64,000 nucleotides of DNA from contig NZ_JABFHG010000008.1 of NCBI RefSeq assembly GCF_013112485.1, positions 62,001 to 126,000 of the forward strand, given 5' to 3'. The notes below the pieces were generated by a model. It had not been told where the DNA came from, ran no database searches, and saw nothing but the letters and a program-made list of their open reading frames with translations. The stretch comes from Roseicella sp. DB1501 (lineage in GTDB: Bacteria > Pseudomonadota > Alphaproteobacteria > Acetobacterales > Acetobacteraceae). This document shows, one piece after another, positions 60,023 through 64,000 of the stretch; the stretch's first letter is position 1; each line of letters opens with the position of its first letter. Position numbers and translations under genes: made by a program.

Positions 60023-61189
60023 TCAGCGCCGGCGGAACCAGTCGGTCACGCGCTCCAGCGCCCGCGCCAGCGTCGCTTCCTGCTGCGCGAAGCAGAGGCG
60101 GAAATGCCCCTCCCCGCCCGGCCCGAAGGCCGAGCCGGGGGCGAGGCCGACCCGCGCGCCGCGGCTCATCCGCTTCGCCTCGGCGAGGCTATCGGTCAGC
60201 CCCTCGACGCGGAAGAAGCTGTACATGCCGCCCGAGGCGACCGGCGCGGCGATCCCCGGCACCGTCGCCAGCGCCGCCGCCGTGCGGTCCCGCAGCCGGC
60301 GGAACAACGCCGCATTCTCGGCGATGAAGCCGTCGCCGCCATCGAGCGCGGCGATGCCGGCGCGCTGGACGAAGACCGGGGCGCAGGAGGTGTTGTACTC
60401 GACGATCTTCGCCAGCCCCTGCATCAGCGCCGGCGGCGCCACCAGCCAGCCCAGCCGCCAGCCGGTCATGGCCCAGGATTTCGAGAAGCTGTTGACGCCG
60501 ATGACGCGATCCTCGGGCGTGGCGATCTCGAGGAAGGAGGGCGCCGCCGGGCCGTCGTAATAGAGCCGCTCATAGACCTCGTCGGCGAGGATCCAGGTGC
60601 CGGTGCGGCGGCAGTGATCGAGCACCGCCCGCTGCTCCTCGGCGGTGAAGGCGAAGCCGGTCGGGTTGCCCGGCGAGTTCAGCAGGGCGAGCCGCGTCTC
60701 CGGCGTGATGGCGGCGAGCAGCCGGTCGAGATCGACCCGCCACAGCCCCTGCGAGAGCTCGAGCGGCACCGTCTCCACCGGCGCCGAGAGGATCAGCGGG
60801 ATGGCGCCGATATTCGGCCAGTGCGGCGCCAGCGTCACCACCCGGTCGCCCGGGTCGAGCACCGACTGGCAGGCGAGCATGATGGCGTTGACGCCGGCGC
60901 TGGTGGCGGCGATGCGGTCCGCCGTCACCGGCCTGCCGTTGCGCTGCAAGTAGCGGGCGATGGCCTCGCGCAGCGGCTCGATGCCGAGGTTGTGGGAGTA
61001 GAAGGTCTCCCCGGCGGCGAGGGAGTCCGCCGCGGCGCGCCTGATGAAGTCTGGCGTCGGGATGTCCGGCTCCCCGACCCAGAGCGGGATCAGGTCGGGG
61101 ATGCCGGCGCCGTCATTGTAGACCTCGCGGATCCTGGAGCTTTCGAGCGCGGCGACGGCGCCGCGCGCCTCGGTCGGGGCATGCATCAT
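60023..61189 (-). CDS. PLP-dependent class I aminotransferase
   Basis: A 388-residue fold-type I aminotransferase. The PLP lysine lies in NSFSKSWAMTGWRLG, the N/D pair in NSPGNPTG and ADEVYE, and the phosphate/C-terminal Arg in GHFRLCFA. It resembles aspartate/aromatic aminotransferases (AspC/YbdL group). ATG 61189 is the first of two adjacent ATG codons; neither has a clear ribosome site. It faces the enoyl-CoA hydratase gene end at 61248 and shares its strand. Confidence 0.9.
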   Translation of the reverse strand: MMHAPTEARGAVAALESSRIREVYNDGAGIPDLIPLWVGEPDIPTPDFIRRAAADSLAAGETFYSHNLGIEPLREAIARYLQRNGRPVTADRIAATSAGVNAIMLACQSVLDPGDRVVTLAPHWPNIGAIPLILSAPVETVPLELSQGLWRVDLDRLLAAITPETRLALLNSPGNPTGFAFTAEEQRAVLDHCRRTGTWILADEVYERLYYDGPAAPSFLEIATPEDRVIGVNSFSKSWAMTGWRLGWLVAPPALMQGLAKIVEYNTSCAPVFVQRAGIAALDGGDGFIAENAALFRRLRDRTAAALATVPGIAAPVASGGMYSFFRVEGLTDSLAEAKRMSRGARVGLAPGSAFGPGGEGHFRLCFAQQEATLARALERVTDWFRRR

Positions 61190-61247
61190 CCGGGGGCTAT
61201 CGCATCGGGAGCGGCCGCCCCGCAAGCGGCCGCCGCCTGCCTCCCCC

Positions 61248-62048
61248 TCAGCGCCCGGTGAAGCGCGGCTCCCGCTTCTCCAGCATGGCCGAGACCGCCT
61301 CCTTGTGGTCCTCGGTGCTGTGCGCCAGGGCCTGGTAGGCGGCCGAGATCTCCAGCAGGCTGGACAGCCGCATATGCTGGCCCTCGCGCAGCAGCCGCTT
61401 GGTCATCCGCACCATCTCCGGCGGGTTGGCCGCGATGCGCGCGGCCAGCGCGCGGGCCGCCGGCATCAGCTCCTCCGGCGGCACGACGCGCGAGACGAGG
61501 CGGATCTCCTTCGCCGTCGCGGCGTCGATCTGGTCGCCGGTGAAGCTCAGCTCACAGGCCATGGACATGCCGACCACCCGCGGCAGCAGCCAGGCGCCGC
61601 CATCGCCGGGGACGATGCCGACCTTGATGAAGCTCTCGGCGAAGCGCGCCTTCTCGGAGGCGATGCGGATGTCGCACATGCAGGCGACGTCGAGGCCGAG
61701 GCCGATGGCTGGGCCGTTCACCGCGGCGATGGTCGGCGCGTCGCACTCGTAGAGGGCATTCGCCATGGCCTGCACGCCGCGGCGGTAATTCTCCCGCAGA
61801 TCGGCATGGCTGCCCTCGATGATGCCCTTGCGGTCGCGCATCGCCTTCAGGTCGCCGCCGGCGCAGAAGGCGGTGCCGGCGCCGGTGAGGATGACGGCGC
61901 GCACGCTGCGGTCGCGGTTCACCCGCCGCACAGCCTCCACCACCGCGTCGCAATCCGCGAAGGTGGAGATGGCGTTGCGCTTCTCGGGCGCGTTCAGCGT
62001 CAGGGTGACGACGTGGTCGCTCTCTTCGTAGGTGACGTAGTCGGACAT
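61248..62048 (-). CDS. Enoyl-CoA hydratase/isomerase family protein
   Basis: A 266-residue crotonase-fold enzyme. The CoA oxyanion loops are CAGGDLKAM and NGPAIGLGLDVACMCDIRIA, and the active-site segment ESFIKVGIVPGDGGAWLLPR lacks the Glu of rat hydratase at the first catalytic position (Phe there), while the second Glu (ACELSFTGD) remains. This pattern resembles PaaG-type hydratase/isomerases more than true hydratases. It is 30 bases from an acyl-CoA dehydrogenase gene and likely acts next in the same pathway. Confidence 0.88.
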   Translation of the reverse strand: MSDYVTYEESDHVVTLTLNAPEKRNAISTFADCDAVVEAVRRVNRDRSVRAVILTGAGTAFCAGGDLKAMRDRKGIIEGSHADLRENYRRGVQAMANALYECDAPTIAAVNGPAIGLGLDVACMCDIRIASEKARFAESFIKVGIVPGDGGAWLLPRVVGMSMACELSFTGDQIDAATAKEIRLVSRVVPPEELMPAARALAARIAANPPEMVRMTKRLLREGQHMRLSSLLEISAAYQALAHSTEDHKEAVSAMLEKREPRFTGR

Positions 62049-62077
62049 GCCTGGTCGTTCCGTCTGTGGGATCGGGG

Positions 62078-63073
62078 TCAGCGCGCGGTGAGGTCGGGCC
62101 AGAGCGCCGCGCCGCCGCGCTCGAGCGCCGCCTGGCCGAGCCGCCGGGCCCAGACCCGCTCCGCGCCGCAGCCGTCGCGCCATTCCCAGAGGCGGCGGGT
62201 GAAGAGGTGCAGCGCGTGCTCATCGGTGAAGCCGATGGCGGCATGCACCTGATGCGCGATGGCCGCGACCGTGCCGGCCGCCTCGCCCGCCACCACCTTG
62301 GCCGAGGCGATCTCGAAGGCCGCGCCGGCGAGGCCGTACCGGTCCGCGGCGCGGCCGGCATGGGAGGCGGCGACGGCAACCGCCGCCACCTCGCCGGCGG
62401 CACGCGCCAGGAGTTGCTGCACCGCCTGGAAGCCGCCGATCGGCCGGCCGAATTGCTTGCGGGTGTTGGCGTAGTCGACCGTCATGTCGAGCACCGCCTC
62501 CAGCGCCCCGGCGATCCGCGCCGCGTTCAGCAGCGCCCCGGCGAGCAGGTCCGCCTCCGGGCCGAAGCGCTCCGGCAGCCGCCCCTCATCGGCCGGCACG
62601 CCGGGCGCGACGCGGTCGGCCGGCTCGCGGCTGGTCGGCGCCAGGCCCTGGCGCGTCGCCGGTCCCGGCTGCAGCAGCACCGCGCCGCCCGAGACCATCA
62701 CCACCGCCGCCGCCCGGCGACCCCAAGGCACCGGCGCGCCGGCGACCGCAAGGCCAAGCGGCCCCGGGCGCGGCGCGATGCCGCCGGCCGCCAGCAGCGC
62801 CGCGGCGACCATGCTCTCACCGAGCGGGATCGGCGCGCCATGCCGCCCCAGCACGTGCCAGATCGCCACCACATCGCCCCAGCCGAGACCAGCGCCGCCC
62901 TTCTCCTCGGGCGCCAGCGCGGTCGGCAGGCCGAGCGCCTCGGCCTCGGCCCAGAGCGCCTCGGGCCACACCCCGCGCTCGTTCGCGCGCAGCGTGTCGG
63001 GGCCGGCGCGGTCGGTCAGCAGGCGCTCCACCTGGTCGAGCAGGATGGCGCGGAGATCGTCGGTTTCGCTCAT
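62078..63073 (-). CDS. Acyl-CoA dehydrogenase, short non-catalytic-type subunit
   Basis: A 331-residue ACAD homologue that keeps the C-terminal helical region (TVDYANTRKQFGRPIGGFQA, HQVHAAIGFTDEHALHLFTR) but lacks the MTEP FAD loop and the usual middle beta domain, and has no catalytic Glu (GCGAERVW). Such shortened chains pair with a full-length partner as alpha2beta2 heterotetramers in steroid- and cholesterol-degrading bacteria. The partner is the gene directly upstream at 63076, 2 bases away. Confidence 0.85.
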   Translation of the reverse strand: MSETDDLRAILLDQVERLLTDRAGPDTLRANERGVWPEALWAEAEALGLPTALAPEEKGGAGLGWGDVVAIWHVLGRHGAPIPLGESMVAAALLAAGGIAPRPGPLGLAVAGAPVPWGRRAAAVVMVSGGAVLLQPGPATRQGLAPTSREPADRVAPGVPADEGRLPERFGPEADLLAGALLNAARIAGALEAVLDMTVDYANTRKQFGRPIGGFQAVQQLLARAAGEVAAVAVAASHAGRAADRYGLAGAAFEIASAKVVAGEAAGTVAAIAHQVHAAIGFTDEHALHLFTRRLWEWRDGCGAERVWARRLGQAALERGGAALWPDLTAR

Positions 63074-63075
63074 GG

Positions 63076-64000
63076 TCAGCGCAGCCCCAGCTGGCGGGCG
63101 ATGATGCCGCGCAGGATCTCGCGGGTGCCGCCGCGGAGCGAGTAGCTGCGGGCGACCATGGTCATGAGGCGCTGCATCTCCAGCACCTCCTCCGGCGTGC
63201 GGCCGGGCTGCATGAGCTCGCGCAGCGTCTCCGGCAGCACCTGCTCGTAGTCGTTGCCGGCATCCTTCACCAGCGCCGCCTCGCGCGCCGGCGTCTTGCC
63301 GTCCTGCAACATGCCGGCCACGGCGAGCGACATCTGCCGCAGCGTCCCGGCCCGCGCCAGCAGCCGCCCCACCGTCTCGGGCGCCGCCGGCTCGGCGCGC
63401 AGGTCATCCAGCGCCGCCGTCAGCAGCGGCAGCGAGGAGAGGTAGCGCTCCGGCCCGGCGCGCTCGAAGGCGAGCTCGGCCGTCGCCTGCTCCCAGCCAT
63501 TGCCCTCCTTGCCGACCAGCAGGCTGTCGGGGACGAAGACGTCGTCGAAGGTGATCTCATTGAACCCCTCCTCGCCCAGCAGGTCGAGGATCGGCCGGAT
63601 GGTGATGCCGGAGCTGCGGCAATCGACCAGGAACTGGCTCAGCCCCTGATGCTTCTGCTTCGGGTCCGGCGCCGGCGCGGTGCGCAGCAGGGCGATCATG
63701 AAGTCGCATTTGTGCGCGTTGGTGGTCCAGACCTTGCGGCCGTTGATCTTCCAGCCACCCGGCACCTTCTCGGCCCGCGTGCGCAGGCTGGCGAGGTCGG
63801 AGCCGCTGTCGGGCTCGGACAGGCCGATGGCGAAGGCCAGCTCGCCGGAGACGATGCGCGGCAGGAATTCCCGCCGCTGCTCCTCGGTGCCGAGGCGAAG
63901 GATGAGCGGGCCGGATTGCCGGTCGCCGATCCAGTGGGCGCCGACCGGGGCGCCGACGGCCAGCATCTCCTCCAGCACCACGTAGCGCTCGAGCGCCGTG
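63076..64000 (-). CDS. Acyl-CoA dehydrogenase, catalytic-type subunit (start outside the window)
   Basis: The 308 visible residues include GLSEPDSGSDLASLRTRA (FAD loop), DGWKINGRKVWTTNAHK-type segment (GGWKINGRKVWTTN), the F-x-x-E region ELAFERAGPERYL, where Glu may be the base as in FadE/CaiA-like enzymes, and the C-terminal RGGTREILRGIIARQL. The frame continues beyond base 64000. It precedes the shortened ACAD gene, then an enoyl-CoA hydratase, forming a beta-oxidation-like operon. Confidence 0.9.
   Translation of the reverse strand, partial: TALERYVVLEEMLAVGAPVGAHWIGDRQSGPLILRLGTEEQRREFLPRIVSGELAFAIGLSEPDSGSDLASLRTRAEKVPGGWKINGRKVWTTNAHKCDFMIALLRTAPAPDPKQKHQGLSQFLVDCRSSGITIRPILDLLGEEGFNEITFDDVFVPDSLLVGKEGNGWEQATAELAFERAGPERYLSSLPLLTAALDDLRAEPAAPETVGRLLARAGTLRQMSLAVAGMLQDGKTPAREAALVKDAGNDYEQVLPETLRELMQPGRTPEEVLEMQRLMTMVARSYSLRGGTREILRGIIARQLGLR

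Overview
The window is very GC-rich, densely coded DNA that reads as the chromosome of an aerobic alphaproteobacterium, most likely an Acetobacteraceae member of the Roseomonas type. The evidence is the lepB-rnc-era order, an HWE-type CheB/CheR/PAS histidine kinase, an ECF sigma/NrsF pair, several Bug-type solute receptors, protocatechuate 3,4-dioxygenase genes and very many acyl-CoA and short-chain dehydrogenase genes. I saw no rRNA, tRNA, CRISPR array, prophage or transposase. Taxonomy is inferred from gene style, not from a marker search.

Layout. 1-493: N-terminal part of an RTX calcium-binding protein. 664-2864: pcaHG and, divergently, an alpha/beta hydrolase-fold protein whose nucleophile position is Ala. 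2976-4787: a solitary SF2 helicase flanked by 44-bp imperfect inverted repeats. 5050-8936: a 2-hydroxyacid dehydrogenase, then a coupled cluster of a hydantoinase-type amidohydrolase, a small protein and a COG0523 GTPase. 9040-16124: an SDR, then an acyl-CoA dehydrogenase / APH-like kinase / DUF6285-like / acyl-CoA ligase / Bug receptor / DUF169 run, which resembles a split bacterial form of the human ACAD10/11 system. 16185-20945: a small membrane protein, an FMN-dependent 2-hydroxyacid oxidase, and a TonB siderophore receptor with a PiuC-type hydroxylase. 21049-24601: an overlapping ThDP-enzyme / zinc-alcohol-dehydrogenase / SDR operon. 24629-30604: a giant sensor kinase and lepB-rnc-era.

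30737-36872 holds a TAXI receptor coupled to a NERD-like/Sel1 membrane protein, a DehI-like protein, a metallo-beta-lactamase-fold hydrolase and an acyl-CoA ligase. 36915-40241 encodes a CoA racemase/transferase, an acyl-CoA dehydrogenase and a Bug receptor. 40337-46192 has stress-type small proteins, a 1116-residue cyclase/AAA/TPR signalling protein, a CTAG-bounded repeat and a 2OG oxygenase. 46243-49191 reads in transcription order as an AtzG-like subunit, an AtzE-like amidase, an ECF sigma factor and NrsF. 49414-59453 has a ThDP enzyme, a complete Ugp-type ABC importer and an enolase-superfamily, dehydrogenase and SDR set, probably one catabolic locus. 59552-64000 has a Cys-rich copper-storage protein, an aminotransferase, an enoyl-CoA hydratase and a heteromeric acyl-CoA dehydrogenase pair.

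Taken together this is an accessory catabolic region: uptake receptors for organic acids, CoA activation, acyl-CoA oxidation and aromatic ring cleavage, with a few housekeeping genes (lepB, rnc, era). Many genes overlap by 1 to 8 bases and so appear translationally coupled. The strongest candidates for undescribed biology are the ACAD/APH/DUF6285 operon, the hydantoinase-COG0523 cluster, the inverted-repeat-flanked helicase and the NERD-like/TAXI pair.
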